Shown: positions 1 to 8,807, numbered from the stretch's first letter. The stretch: 64,000 nt of DNA from Sulfurospirillum multivorans DSM 12446 (GCF_000568815.1 NZ_CP007201.1:868001-932000), one strand, 5' to 3'. The notes: generated by a model from the letters alone, not told the origin. Numbers and translations are program-made.

Positions 1-1
1 A

Positions 2-1510
2 AGCCAAGAGGTGCTTTATAAACTGAGCGGTAAAAATAGTCTGTACGAAATGGACGCGATGCAAGTGGCGCTTGGTATGCTCTCGCACCCCAGTGTGTGG
101 AAGAATCTGCCGATGATTCAGACCAAAACGCCTAAGCTTCGAGAGTTCATCGGCATTGCGAAAGATCAAAAATTGGCAAGCTTTGAGGACTTTTTTGACG
201 GGCATCGCTACAAACTAGACGCTGAGCTTCAAAAAGCGCTCGCGATGAAACCAAGTCAGCGCGGTACCTTTGAGAACGATCTGATCAAAGTCGATGAGCG
301 CCTGAGCATCGCGTTTATGCTCTACCAAGGCGTACTCTTTAAAATCTTCCCACTGCCCCATGATGCTAACCACACATGGCTTGCCTTCGAGCAGATGTTT
401 GCGCAATTAGAGGGCGTGGAAGCCGACAAAGTGCAAGAGAGCTCCACCGCATTTATCGAAGCACTGTTTGAGCGAAATTATGCCAAAGCACTTTTACATG
501 TAAAGACCTTTTCGCAGTTTCAAAGCAACTATGGTGCTGAAATTATGCCCTCATCCACGCACATTCAGATCGAAATTCTCTACAACAAACTGATGCTTTT
601 TGAGCGTTTAACGTTGGCGTACATATTTTTAGGTTTGGTACTTTTAGTCGTCGCGTTTGGACGCGTTTTTGCGCCTCAAACCTTTACATGTAAACTCGAC
701 CGACCGCTGTTTTTCCTCGTGGCGACATTGTTTGTCGTGCATACCTGTGGACTCGCTTTAAGGTGGTACATCAGCGGACATGCGCCACTCAGCGATACGT
801 ACGAATCCATCGTCTACATCGCGTGGTCGTGTCTGCTTTTTTGCATGCTCTTTTTGCGCCGTTCGCTCTTTGCGCTCTCGGGCTCGGTGATGATGGCAGG
901 CATCTTTATGTTTGTCGCACATCTCGGGCACATTGACCCAGAGATCACCAACCTTGTGCCCGTTTTAAAATCCTTTTGGCTTAGTGTTCATGTCTCCATC
1001 ATCACGGCGAGTTATGGCTTTTTAGCGCTTGGCTGTGCGTTGGGACTGTTCACGCTCATCCTCTTTACATGTAAACGCTCAATCAAGATCGTTGCGACCA
1101 TCAAACACCTGAGCGCCATCAATGAAATCACCTTGATTTTAGGCTTGAGTCTTTTGGTCATCGGTAACTTTTTAGGCGGTATTTGGGCGAATGAATCGTG
1201 GGGGCGTTACTGGGGGTGGGATCCAAAAGAGACGTGGGCGTATATCTCCATTTTGGTCTACGCGATCATTTTACATGTAAGACTGGTGCCACGGTTTTAC
1301 TCACACTATCTCTTTGCGGTGTTCTCGCTTTTAGGCTTTGCGTCCATCTTGATGACCTACTTTGGTGTGAACTTTTACTTAGCGGGCATGCACTCTTACG
1401 CCACGGGCGATCCTGTGCCAATTCCCCTTTGGGTGTATGTGTGCAGTGGTGTGGTCGCATGTTTGATTATAATGTCGTATAAAAATAAAAATCTTAAGGA
1501 AGAAAAATGA
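2..1510 (+). CDS. nrfI: Fused CcsBA-type cytochrome c synthase, C-terminal part (NrfI-like), truncated by window edge
   Basis: The reading frame is open through base 2, so only the C-terminal half is visible; the family in Campylobacterota is a fused CcsB-CcsA of about 900 residues. The visible part has a periplasmic segment followed by the CcsA module with many membrane helices. It carries the haem-handling WWD motif (WGRYWGWDPKETW) and flanking conserved histidines (VVHTCGLALRW, SVHVS, GMHSYATG). The protein ligates haem to periplasmic c-type cytochromes. The next gene overlaps by 4 bases and is NrfJ-like, which matches the nrfHAIJ order of Wolinella, so this is probably the synthase dedicated to the NrfA/NrfH nitrite reductase encoded to the left. 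Four copies of the TTACATGTAA palindrome lie inside it. A general CcsA1/CcsA2 paralogue is the alternative. Confidence 0.9.
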   Translation, partial: SQEVLYKLSGKNSLYEMDAMQVALGMLSHPSVWKNLPMIQTKTPKLREFIGIAKDQKLASFEDFFDGHRYKLDAELQKALAMKPSQRGTFENDLIKVDERLSIAFMLYQGVLFKIFPLPHDANHTWLAFEQMFAQLEGVEADKVQESSTAFIEALFERNYAKALLHVKTFSQFQSNYGAEIMPSSTHIQIEILYNKLMLFERLTLAYIFLGLVLLVVAFGRVFAPQTFTCKLDRPLFFLVATLFVVHTCGLALRWYISGHAPLSDTYESIVYIAWSCLLFCMLFLRRSLFALSGSVMMAGIFMFVAHLGHIDPEITNLVPVLKSFWLSVHVSIITASYGFLALGCALGLFTLILFTCKRSIKIVATIKHLSAINEITLILGLSLLVIGNFLGGIWANESWGRYWGWDPKETWAYISILVYAIILHVRLVPRFYSHYLFAVFSLLGFASILMTYFGVNFYLAGMHSYATGDPVPIPLWVYVCSGVVACLIIMSYKNKNLKEEK

Positions 1511-2157
1511 AAAAATTCTCTATGGCTCTTGTGACGCTCGCCTGTAGTTTAGCCCTTCACGCAGGAGATGTCTTTGAAGGAACGGTGGTCGATACGCTCA
1601 ATGGTGGCGGTTACACCTATCTGCAGATTGATGATACCAAGAAAAAATACTGGGTTGCGGTTGAGGGAACGAAGGTTGAAAAAGGGACGGAAGTGCGTTT
1701 CACTGAAGAGTTACGTGCTAAAAATTTTGAGAGCAAATCGCTTAACCGCACGTTTGACGAGATCGTTTTTGCTTCCAACCTTCAGTACCGCACACAAGTT
1801 CCTGAAAAGGGCAATTTAGCGCTTATTAATGAGCAAGTTAAAGAGTCTCCTTACAAACAAAACGGTACCATGAGTGTTAAAGAAGCGTGGGAAAAACGTG
1901 CCAGTTTGAAAGACAAAACGATCGCGATTCGAGGCCGTGTTGTGAAAGCATCACCCAATATTATCGGAGTTAACTGGATTCATATTCAAGATGGTACGGG
2001 CGAGGGCAGCGACGTGGGACGTGTTGTGTTTACCTCCAAAGAGCTTCCCAAAGTTGGAGATATTGTTACTGCTTCGGGTGTTGTGAGTGTGGATAAAGAT
2101 TTTGGTTCGGGCTATTTTTACAAGATCATTGTGCAAAATGCTACCTTTAGCAAATAA
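1507..2157 (+). CDS. nrfJ: NrfJ-like periplasmic OB-fold protein
   Basis: 216 residues with an N-terminal signal peptide (MKKFSMALVTLACSLALHAG). The mature part holds two small beta domains: the first (about 20-90) is the GDVFEGTVVDTLNGGGYTYL type found next to nrf genes, and the second (about 115-215) reads like an OB-fold (IAIRGRVVKAS, WIHIQDGTG, GDIVTASGVVSVD). The start codon overlaps the end of nrfI (ATGA), so the two are translationally coupled. Gene order nrfI-nrfJ is that of the Wolinella nrfHAIJ operon. The biochemical role of NrfJ is not known; export to the periplasm and co-expression with nitrite reductase are the supported statements. Confidence 0.8.
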   Translation: MKKFSMALVTLACSLALHAGDVFEGTVVDTLNGGGYTYLQIDDTKKKYWVAVEGTKVEKGTEVRFTEELRAKNFESKSLNRTFDEIVFASNLQYRTQVPEKGNLALINEQVKESPYKQNGTMSVKEAWEKRASLKDKTIAIRGRVVKASPNIIGVNWIHIQDGTGEGSDVGRVVFTSKELPKVGDIVTASGVVSVDKDFGSGYFYKIIVQNATFSK

Positions 2158-2173
2158 ACCGTAAAGAGTAACG

Positions 2174-2836
2174 ATGACAAACGATCCTTTGGCACTTATT
2201 GCTTCCTTGCCACTGTTTGATTCTCTGCAAGGTGACGATATTCAAAAAATCGCCTCCTTTTGCAGTGTGCGTCACCATAAAGCCGGTGACGTGCTCTTTT
2301 ATGAAAAAGACACCAAAGATGCGATCTATTACATCATCAAAGGCTCGGTCAAATTTTACAAGGTAGACCGTTTTGACAATGAAATCTTTCTCTACAAACT
2401 CTACTCCAACTCCCTTATTTTCAATGTTTCCAAGCTCATTGACAGCTTTTTTATCAGCTGTTACGCGAACGCCGAGTTTTTGGAAGACAGCACAGTGCTC
2501 TCCATCCAAAGTGAGCCATTTCGTGCGATGATCTATGCGAATCACCGCTTGATGACGAAGATTTTGGAAGAGTCGTTTAAGATGATTCAGCAGATGCAGT
2601 GTATTATTAGCCGTGATGTTGTGTTTGATGGAACGGCGAAAGTGGCGCACATGCTTGTCAATGAGCTGGAGACGTTTAACCGCCTTAAAAAACATGAAAT
2701 TGCCTATATGTTGCACATTCAACCTGAGACACTTTCACGTATTTTAAACAAACTCACCCGTAATGGAACGATTGAGATCGAAAAAAACAGCGTTGTGGTC
2801 TTGAATATTCAAGAGCTCAAAGAGATTTATGAGTAG
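2174..2836 (+). CDS. Crp/Fnr-family transcriptional regulator
   Basis: 220 residues: an N-terminal cyclic-nucleotide-binding-type beta barrel (about 8-120, starting SLPLFDSLQGDDIQKIA) and a C-terminal Crp-type helix-turn-helix (about 150-210, with KKHEIAYMLHIQPETLSRILNKL cut here to the recognition helix PETLSRILNKL). No cysteine cluster like that of FNR is seen at the N-terminus, so direct oxygen sensing by a 4Fe-4S cluster is not supported. It follows nrfJ by 17 bases and precedes the PilJ sensor by 6 bases, suggesting one transcript and a role in controlling nitrite/nitrate respiration, as NssR-type regulators do in Campylobacter. The ligand is unknown. Confidence 0.88.
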   Translation: MTNDPLALIASLPLFDSLQGDDIQKIASFCSVRHHKAGDVLFYEKDTKDAIYYIIKGSVKFYKVDRFDNEIFLYKLYSNSLIFNVSKLIDSFFISCYANAEFLEDSTVLSIQSEPFRAMIYANHRLMTKILEESFKMIQQMQCIISRDVVFDGTAKVAHMLVNELETFNRLKKHEIAYMLHIQPETLSRILNKLTRNGTIEIEKNSVVVLNIQELKEIYE

Positions 2837-2842
2837 GACATT

Positions 2843-4222
2843 ATGATAAAACCAACCACCATTAGCACCAAAATGAAACTCGCAGGTGGACTGCTTTCGT
2901 TTGTGATTATTTTCATCATCTCACTCACGGTCATGATGAATCAGATGAGCAAAAAAGACTCCTACATCATCAACATCGCAGGTAAACAGCGCATGCTCTC
3001 CCAAAAGATCAGCAAAGAGACCTTTTTCATCGTGCATCGCCATACCAATGATTTTTGCGAGCTGAACACCGCGGTGGGTCTGTTTGAAAGCAGTCTGAAA
3101 GATCTTCTGTATGGCAATGATGCAAAAGGCATTTACGCGCCCCAAAATGAGCGCATCCAAACCAAACTCGAAGAGGTGATGACACTGTGGCTTCCCTTTC
3201 GCGTTGAGGTTGAAGCGCTCAAAAGCGGCATCGAAGAGGTGCGCCCCGATATGGAAGTCTTAACGCCTCGCATCGAAAAACTCCTCGTGCTCTCTGACAC
3301 GGTGGTGCAACGTATGGTGGGTGCGAATCTAAGCAACATTCACATCGATCTCTCGGGTCGCCAACGCATGCTCTCACAGCGCATGGGGCTGTACGTTAAC
3401 CGTTATTTACGCAGTGCCAATGCCCAAGATCTGCTCGTTTATGCCGATGCCAAAGCGCTTTACAACAAAACAATCAAGAGCTTTTTGGATGATGCTGCGG
3501 TGAAAAACGCTCCCGAAGTGTATGCCATCGTCAAAGAGAACAACGCGTACTGGGAAGAGTACATGCTCTACTTAGACCATGTTATCGCACTTGAGAGTGA
3601 GATCAACAAGCATCTGGCATTTGTGTATGAAAAAAACGTGCAACTGCTCAATGCGATGGATGAAGCGGTCTGGCTCTACACCGACCACAGCGAAGCCAAA
3701 AACGATATGTTCCTCAAATTTCAGTACATCGCGCTGATTATCGGGCTTATCATCATCGTTTATGCGTTTGTGATGACCAAAGAGATTATAGAACATTTAG
3801 AAGGGTTTGTGCAAAAAGCCAAAGAGCTTGCACGTGGCGATATCAGTAGTTTTTCGGGGCAAAATGTGACGCTCTCTTCCCACAGCGAAGATGAACTCAA
3901 AGAGGCGTCAACGCACATTTCACTTTTTGTGCAAAAAGTCAATCTCGCGATGAAAGACTCTGAAGATGCGCTCAAAAAAGCGGAAAATGCTGTCTCTCAG
4001 CTCCAACAACTCGCCGAAGAAGTCGAAGATGTGATCGAAGATATGGGCATTGATGAGAATGCAAAGAAGACGTTTGATAAAAATGTGAATGCGACAGAGG
4101 ACATTGCCATTCAGTCGGCAGAAAATCTCATCCATGTTAACCGCATGTTGCAAAAACTGAAAAAAAGCCTCAATGCAATGGTCGAGAGTAGCAACCAAAC
4201 GGACGAAAAAAAAGAGGTGTAA
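2843..4222 (+). CDS. Membrane sensor with two PilJ (NarX-like) domains and HAMP, no output domain
   Basis: 459 residues. A first transmembrane helix lies near 13-32 and a second near 296-312. Between them are two copies of the PilJ/type IV pili chemotaxis-transducer N-terminal motif (AGKQRMLSQKI near 47 and SGRQRMLSQRM near 170), the fold related to nitrate/nitrite sensing in NarX. After the second helix come a HAMP-like segment and a long coiled coil ending at 459. Neither a methyl-accepting signalling hairpin nor a histidine-kinase domain is present. It is 6 bases behind the Crp/Fnr regulator and close to the nrf genes, so an oxyanion-sensing role is a reasonable inference. How it would pass on a signal cannot be read from the sequence. 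Confidence 0.8.
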   Translation: MIKPTTISTKMKLAGGLLSFVIIFIISLTVMMNQMSKKDSYIINIAGKQRMLSQKISKETFFIVHRHTNDFCELNTAVGLFESSLKDLLYGNDAKGIYAPQNERIQTKLEEVMTLWLPFRVEVEALKSGIEEVRPDMEVLTPRIEKLLVLSDTVVQRMVGANLSNIHIDLSGRQRMLSQRMGLYVNRYLRSANAQDLLVYADAKALYNKTIKSFLDDAAVKNAPEVYAIVKENNAYWEEYMLYLDHVIALESEINKHLAFVYEKNVQLLNAMDEAVWLYTDHSEAKNDMFLKFQYIALIIGLIIIVYAFVMTKEIIEHLEGFVQKAKELARGDISSFSGQNVTLSSHSEDELKEASTHISLFVQKVNLAMKDSEDALKKAENAVSQLQQLAEEVEDVIEDMGIDENAKKTFDKNVNATEDIAIQSAENLIHVNRMLQKLKKSLNAMVESSNQTDEKKEV

Positions 4223-4278
4223 CAATTCATTTAAACTCTTGATGTATCATAATTGAAAAGATTGTATAAGAGGCTTGA

Positions 4279-4845
4279 ATGAAAAAAGTTTACATTATTC
4301 ATGGCTATTCCGCTTCGTCCAATGACCATTGGTTTCCGTGGTTTGTTGAGAAAGTTCATGCCATGTACGGCATCGAGGTTGAGGTGTTACGCATGCCAAT
4401 ACCTGAGACGCCGCAGGTTGAGGCGTGGCTTGAAAAACTTCGCGACAAGATCGGCACGCCGAATAATGAGACGTTTATCATCGCGCACAGTTTAGGCTGT
4501 ATCACCCTTTTGCACTACCTTGACGCACTTCCTGAGAGTTTTGCTCTTGGCGGTATGATCTTAGTCTCACCCTTTGATAAACCCCTCGAAATTTTCCCCA
4601 ACCTTGACGCGTTTGTCGACACCAAACTTGACTACGCCAAGCTCTCACGCAACATCCTCCAAAAGCACGTCATCTTCTCCGACAACGACATGTACGTTCC
4701 CTCTTACGTGAGTAAAACGTTGGGGGCTAAACTTGACAGTGCGCTTTTAGAAATCCCACGCGGTGGGCATTTTTTAGGCATCGAAGGGTTTGAAATGTTC
4801 CCTGAACTGTATGAAGTTTTTAGGCAGATGATCACGAAGTATTAA
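4279..4845 (+). CDS. RBBP9/YdeN-type alpha/beta hydrolase
   Basis: 188 residues, the usual length of the RBBP9/YdeN serine hydrolase family. It begins with the family start KKVYIIHGYSASSNDHWFPW, has the nucleophile elbow AHSLG (Ser71), a likely acid residue in FSDNDMYVP (near 136) and the catalytic His in RGGHFLG (near 163). No signal peptide, so cytoplasmic. The substrate is unknown. It is preceded by a short gap with its own GAGG-type ribosome site and is followed by the IS982 element. Confidence 0.85.
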   Translation: MKKVYIIHGYSASSNDHWFPWFVEKVHAMYGIEVEVLRMPIPETPQVEAWLEKLRDKIGTPNNETFIIAHSLGCITLLHYLDALPESFALGGMILVSPFDKPLEIFPNLDAFVDTKLDYAKLSRNILQKHVIFSDNDMYVPSYVSKTLGAKLDSALLEIPRGGHFLGIEGFEMFPELYEVFRQMITKY

Positions 4846-4918
4846 ATATTTTTGATAATATTTACCATAATTAAGAATTTTCATTTACCAAACGTGGTTA
4901 TACTTTCAACTTGTTTTA

Positions 4919-5850
4919 ACCCAAACTGCTAGTTAAACAGAAGAGCTTTTTTGTCATCACTAAGCTTCAAAAAGCAGTTGATAGCATACGCAGTGATGAA
5001 AAGTCTAAGCTTTGTTAAAAAGCCACCAATGGTTGTAGCCTTAATCACTTTACCAAACTTAGCAGTGATCATAGAAAAGGCAGTTTCAACACCTTTTCTA
5101 ATTCTACGCTTGGTAAAATACTCTTCTTTGTTTTCTTGTTGCATGTTGTTACGCCCAATGGGTGAAAGTACAATCTCAAACTGTTTTAAAAAAGCTTCTA
5201 ACTTTGATGAAACATACCCTTTATCTCCAATCGTGATTGATTTTTGGGGTAGATAGTGCATAAATTGATACCCCGCCGTAACATCGTGTATGGAGCCTTC
5301 TGAGATATGTACCATTACAGGCTCTTTATCGGCTGTGACTACCATATGGACTTTAAGCCCATAAAAGAATCTTCCTTTGGATGCATTATACCCCTTCAAA
5401 GATGGATCACTCCACAATCTGACTCTGCTTTGCCTTGTGATTTGGCACAATTCAACAGGAAAAGAATCAACAGAGTAAATCTTTGCACCGTTTAATCGCT
5501 GAAACAATGAGCCTAAAAACAAAAAAAGTGTGGACAACACGTCATTTATTTTTACTAAGCGGCGCAAAAATCTCGTGTAGTCAATCTCTTTCACCAAGTG
5601 CATCATCTTAACATACTGATGTGCTTTGAAATAGTTGCCATTAAAATCATTCACTGCCATATACCCGATAAGCAGCACTTCTGCATTACTAATCTTAGCT
5701 CTAACATCATCTTTTATCCCTGATACCTTCAAATACTCATCAATTAAACAATAAACGGTTATAATATCTCGCTCCATAATCTCGCCTCCCACGGCTTTTT
5801 ATGGAGTTTAAAGCAACTTTCAAACCATCTTCTCAACTAGCAGTTTGGGT
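4919..5850 (-). mobile_element. IS982-family insertion sequence, complete
   Basis: Both ends carry the perfect 16-bp terminal inverted repeat ACCCAAACTGCTAGTT (4919-4934) and its complement (5835-5850). The 7-bp direct repeat TGTTTTA flanks it at 4912-4918 and 5851-5857, the expected target duplication. The ACCC ends, the 932-bp size and the single transposase gene fit IS982. The transposase stop codon lies inside the left inverted repeat. The perfect ends and intact gene suggest recent insertion. It ends 26 bases before the DoxX start codon, so it has separated that gene from its former upstream region. It contains no TTACATGTAA palindrome. Confidence 0.95.
4929..5777 (-). CDS. IS982-family transposase (DDE)
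   Basis: About 282 residues, full length for the family. Catalytic positions are visible: the first Asp in YSVDSFPVE, the second in TIGDKGYVS, and the Glu in RKGVETAFSMI. I take ATG at 5777 as the start because a GGGAGG ribosome site precedes it; an upstream in-frame GTG at 5792 would give a few more residues. The only gene of the element and apparently intact, so transposition competence is plausible. Confidence 0.93.
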   Translation of the reverse strand: MERDIITVYCLIDEYLKVSGIKDDVRAKISNAEVLLIGYMAVNDFNGNYFKAHQYVKMMHLVKEIDYTRFLRRLVKINDVLSTLFLFLGSLFQRLNGAKIYSVDSFPVELCQITRQSRVRLWSDPSLKGYNASKGRFFYGLKVHMVVTADKEPVMVHISEGSIHDVTAGYQFMHYLPQKSITIGDKGYVSSKLEAFLKQFEIVLSPIGRNNMQQENKEEYFTKRRIRKGVETAFSMITAKFGKVIKATTIGGFLTKLRLFITAYAINCFLKLSDDKKALLFN

Positions 5851-5876
5851 TGTTTTAATACAACAAAAGGAAAAAA

Positions 5877-6332
5877 ATGTTTTTAGAAACACAATTTGCT
5901 AAATATGCAAATGAGGATATTGGAAAACTGGTCTTACGTATCTCCATCGCTGGACTTATGCTCTTTCATGGTTTTCAAAAATATACAGGTGGTATTGCTG
6001 AAATTAAGGAGCTTGTTGTAAGTTCTGGATTGCCTGAAATTGTCGCCTATGGTTCCTATTTAGGAGAGCTTATTATCCCATTTTTACTTATATTGGGGCT
6101 TTTCACGCGTACCAGTGCTTTGATCTTTGGAACAACGATGGTCTTTGCTCTTTTCCTTGTTCATAGTGACATGTTTTTGGCTATCGACCCTGAATCAGGT
6201 GGATTGATGACGGAGCTACCCCTTCTTTATCTCTTTTCATCTTTGGCACTTTTCTTTTTAGGCGCTGGAAAGTATAGCCTAGATACCAAAATGTCTCAAT
6301 GTGGATGCCTTTGTAAAAAAGCATCTAACTAA
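5877..6332 (+). CDS. DoxX-family membrane protein
   Basis: 151 residues with four hydrophobic segments and the DoxX start pattern (LVLRISIAGLMLFHGFQKY). The C-terminus has a cysteine-rich tail, CGCLCKK, which is unusual. A good ribosome site (AAGGAAA) precedes the ATG and lies just outside the IS982 element, so translation signals survived the insertion while the native promoter was probably displaced. DoxX-type proteins are loosely linked with redox and sulphur metabolism; no specific reaction can be assigned. A hairpin terminator follows. Confidence 0.82.
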   Translation: MFLETQFAKYANEDIGKLVLRISIAGLMLFHGFQKYTGGIAEIKELVVSSGLPEIVAYGSYLGELIIPFLLILGLFTRTSALIFGTTMVFALFLVHSDMFLAIDPESGGLMTELPLLYLFSSLALFFLGAGKYSLDTKMSQCGCLCKKASN

Positions 6333-6338
6333 TCGTGG

Positions 6339-6371
6339 AAAGAAGAATCTTCCATTCAGGGATTCTTCTTT
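6339..6371. terminator. Bidirectional hairpin terminator between DoxX and lrgB
   Basis: AAAGAAGAATC (6339-6349) pairs perfectly with GATTCTTCTTT (6361-6371) across an 11-base loop, followed by TAATTCTTTT. It lies between two converging genes. A TTTACATGTAAC palindrome begins 7 bases later (core 6379-6388). Confidence 0.75.
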
Positions 6372-6390
6372 AATTCTTTTACATGTAACA

Positions 6391-7101
6391 TTATAAGAAC
6401 CCAATCACAATCGGCAATAAAACGGCGATAAACACCCCAATCAACCCCATCGCTAAGGCTGAAAATGCTGCGGCATTTTCGCTGATCTCGAAGGCTCGGG
6501 CTGTGCCTACGGCGTGTGAGATGAGTCCGAGGGCGAAGCCTTTGGCGGCGTCATGTTTGATCTTTAAGAGTTTAAAAATAAACGTACCAAAGAGCGCTCC
6601 CAAAAGCCCTGTGATGACGACAAATCCCATTGCCAAAGAGGGAATCGCTCCGATGTCCTGCGCGGTGATGAGCGTGATGGGCGCCGTGACCGATTTGGTG
6701 GTCATCGAGAGCATCGTGATCTTAGAAGCGCCAAAAAGCCACAAAATACTAATGGCGCTAAGGATGGTAAAGATGCCTCCAGCGACAAGCGTGATGAGAA
6801 TGGGCAGAAAATAGGACTGAATCAATTTGAGATTTTTATACAACGGAAGTGCTAATGCAACCGTGGCAGGTCCTAGAAAAAAGTGCAAAATGCTGACCGA
6901 CTCAAAATACTGCTTGTAGGGAATTTGCGCCAAAATAAGAATGGGAAGCATAATGACATACGCGATGACAATGGGTTGCAAAAGCGCGTGTTTGCCTGTT
7001 TTTTCGTAAATAATAATCCCGATTTTATAAGCACTCATCGTGATGATAATCCAGCTTAGAGGCGTATTCATCACATAAGCGATCAGTGCGTCAACGTTCA
7101 T
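6391..7101 (-). CDS. lrgB: LrgB/CidB-family membrane protein
   Basis: 236 residues, strongly hydrophobic, with the family core FLGPATVALALPLYK and the conserved SVTAPITLITA and HAVGTARAFE motifs. LrgB works with LrgA as a holin/antiholin-like or small-carbon-acid (pyruvate, glycolate) transport pair in the inner membrane. The start overlaps the stop of lrgA by 4 bases, so they form a two-gene operon. A converging terminator lies downstream. Which of the two known roles applies here cannot be decided. Confidence 0.92.
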   Translation of the reverse strand: MNVDALIAYVMNTPLSWIIITMSAYKIGIIIYEKTGKHALLQPIVIAYVIMLPILILAQIPYKQYFESVSILHFFLGPATVALALPLYKNLKLIQSYFLPILITLVAGGIFTILSAISILWLFGASKITMLSMTTKSVTAPITLITAQDIGAIPSLAMGFVVITGLLGALFGTFIFKLLKIKHDAAKGFALGLISHAVGTARAFEISENAAAFSALAMGLIGVFIAVLLPIVIGFL

Positions 7102-7445
7102 TTTCTCTCCTTACGCGAGATCAAGACATCCATGAGTTTCACACTAAACGCGAGAGCTAAAAAGGTTCCCACGATCAAGGACGCAAGAATGGCAAAAAGC
7201 TCGTTTGAGATCGTCTCAAATTGGGTGATGATGCCTGCGGCGGCAGGAATAATAAAAAGGGGCAAATAGCGCAGTAGCCAAAACACCGAGCTATCAAGGG
7301 CTGGATAACTCCCTTTTCGGAGCATCAAAAAGAGCAAAAGCAAGACCATACCGATGATGGCTCCTGGGATTTTGAGCATAAACAGTTTACTGATGCACTC
7401 TCCGACAAATTGGAAGAGTAAAAGGGTCAAGATACCGTGTAACAT
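7098..7445 (-). CDS. lrgA: LrgA/CidA-family membrane protein
   Basis: 115 residues with four predicted helices and the family segment IPGAIIGMVLLLLFL followed by the short charged loop. It is preceded by AGGAAAG, a good ribosome site. It is the upstream partner of lrgB with overlapping stop and start codons. Members are holin-like or form the small subunit of a carboxylate export/import pair. Confidence 0.9.
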   Translation of the reverse strand: MLHGILTLLLFQFVGECISKLFMLKIPGAIIGMVLLLLFLMLRKGSYPALDSSVFWLLRYLPLFIIPAAAGIITQFETISNELFAILASLIVGTFLALAFSVKLMDVLISRKERK

Positions 7446-7481
7446 GGCTTTCCTAAAGTTTTAAGATGGATTATACAGAAT

Positions 7482-8807
7482 TTAGTTTCGGTGCGCTTTA
7501 TAGTGTTTAATTAACTGTTGGGGCGAAACACCAAGCCAGTATAAAAAGCTTAACGTGCGGTTGCGAAGTGTGACATACAAAATGCCCTCTTTATGCCATC
7601 GGCGCGGTGACGTCAAAACCGTAGACTTTAAAAGCGTGATTTTTTGACCTCGTTTTTTAAGCCGTTTCATGATCTCCACATCTTCCATCAATGCAATCTG
7701 CGCATACCCTCCAAGCGCTCTAAAAAAAGAGGTTTGGAAAAAATGAGCTTGATCGCCGTAGGGAATTTTCGTCATTTTGGTGCGAAGATTTGCCATCGTT
7801 TCGATGAAAAAAAGCCCCAGATGCGAGTCGTTAATGCCAAGGTTAAAGGCACCCGCTTTGTTTACATGTAAAGCGTTTTCGATCTTTGTATCCCAGTGAT
7901 AGGGCAAAAGCGTGTCGGCGTGTAAAAAAAGAAGCATTTCCCCTCGTGCCTTTCGCGCCCCCTCATTCATTTGAGTACTTCTGCCTTTAGACGAAAAGGC
8001 AACGCGAACAGCGCTTATTCGTAAACGCTCCACGGTGGTTTTTTCATGCGTGTCAACCACGATGATTTCGTAGTTTTGGGCGTGTGCCATCGCTTTGAGA
8101 TGGGAAAGTGTGTGCAGCAGTGTCTCATCTTCATGATAGGCAGGAATAATGACGCTGATGCGCGGAAGGTCGTTTAAAATGTTCTGCGCGAACGTCCCAA
8201 GAGGTGAGAGTTTTTCTTTACATGTAAACGCGCGCAAATCCTCTAACGTGTCGATGTCACGCAGCATTTCCCCTTTGGTGACACGAAGAGGTGAGAGTTT
8301 TAAAAGCGTGTTGGCATAGACATCGCTTTGGCTGTAACGGATGCCCTCAAACGCCTCTTTGCAAAAGGTGTGTGCGTGAAAACCGATGAGGTAATAACCG
8401 CCATCTTCTGTCGGTGAGAGCATCGCATCGTTGTTGCAAAGGTGGGCAAACGCCTCTTCTAAAATGCGCCCATCCACATTAGGAATGTCCGAACCCACCA
8501 AAATCGCACGTTTATAGCCTTTGGCAAACACTGCTTCAAAAGCATTTTGCATACGCTCACCCAAATCGTTTCCACTTTGGTAAAAAAGTGATGTTCCCTC
8601 TAAATAATCAGGCAATGACATGCGCTCTTCATCATCGTAGGCTACGATCACATCGGTATTTTGTGGCACTGCGAGGCTCAACAGGTGTGCACACATCAAG
8701 CGGTAAAGCGTGGTTGCATTGTCGTTTCCAATTCCCTCTGCCAGACGTGTTTTAACACGCCCAATAACAGGCGCTTTCATAAAAAAGATCAGTGCGTTTT
8801 GACGCAT
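7482..8807 (-). CDS. Two-domain transferase: CofC-like nucleotidyl/glycosyl domain fused to GT2 glycosyltransferase (rSAM-associated transferases 1 and 2)
   Basis: 441 residues. Residues about 1-200 match the TIGR04282/DUF2064 type (MKAPVIGRVKTRLA at the start, GSDIPNVDG and SPTEDGGYYLIG in the core). Residues about 215-440 are a GT-A family 2 transferase (ISVIIPAYHEDETL, GEMLLFLHADTLLP, MEDVEIMKRL). These two families are usually separate neighbouring genes annotated as rSAM/selenodomain-associated transferases 1 and 2, and occur in arsenosugar-type clusters. Here they are one polypeptide. The start overlaps the end of the kinase-like gene by 19 bases. Two palindrome copies lie inside (7861 and 8217). 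The sugar donor and acceptor are not known. Confidence 0.85.
   Translation of the reverse strand: MRQNALIFFMKAPVIGRVKTRLAEGIGNDNATTLYRLMCAHLLSLAVPQNTDVIVAYDDEERMSLPDYLEGTSLFYQSGNDLGERMQNAFEAVFAKGYKRAILVGSDIPNVDGRILEEAFAHLCNNDAMLSPTEDGGYYLIGFHAHTFCKEAFEGIRYSQSDVYANTLLKLSPLRVTKGEMLRDIDTLEDLRAFTCKEKLSPLGTFAQNILNDLPRISVIIPAYHEDETLLHTLSHLKAMAHAQNYEIIVVDTHEKTTVERLRISAVRVAFSSKGRSTQMNEGARKARGEMLLFLHADTLLPYHWDTKIENALHVNKAGAFNLGINDSHLGLFFIETMANLRTKMTKIPYGDQAHFFQTSFFRALGGYAQIALMEDVEIMKRLKKRGQKITLLKSTVLTSPRRWHKEGILYVTLRNRTLSFLYWLGVSPQQLIKHYKAHRN

Noticed and set aside
1190-1225. Phase-variable G tract as in Campylobacter
   Set aside because: Longest G runs are five bases and encode the conserved WWD motif.
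4951-5256. Open frame antisense to the IS982 transposase
   Set aside because: Shadow of the transposase frame; no ribosome site or protein-like composition.
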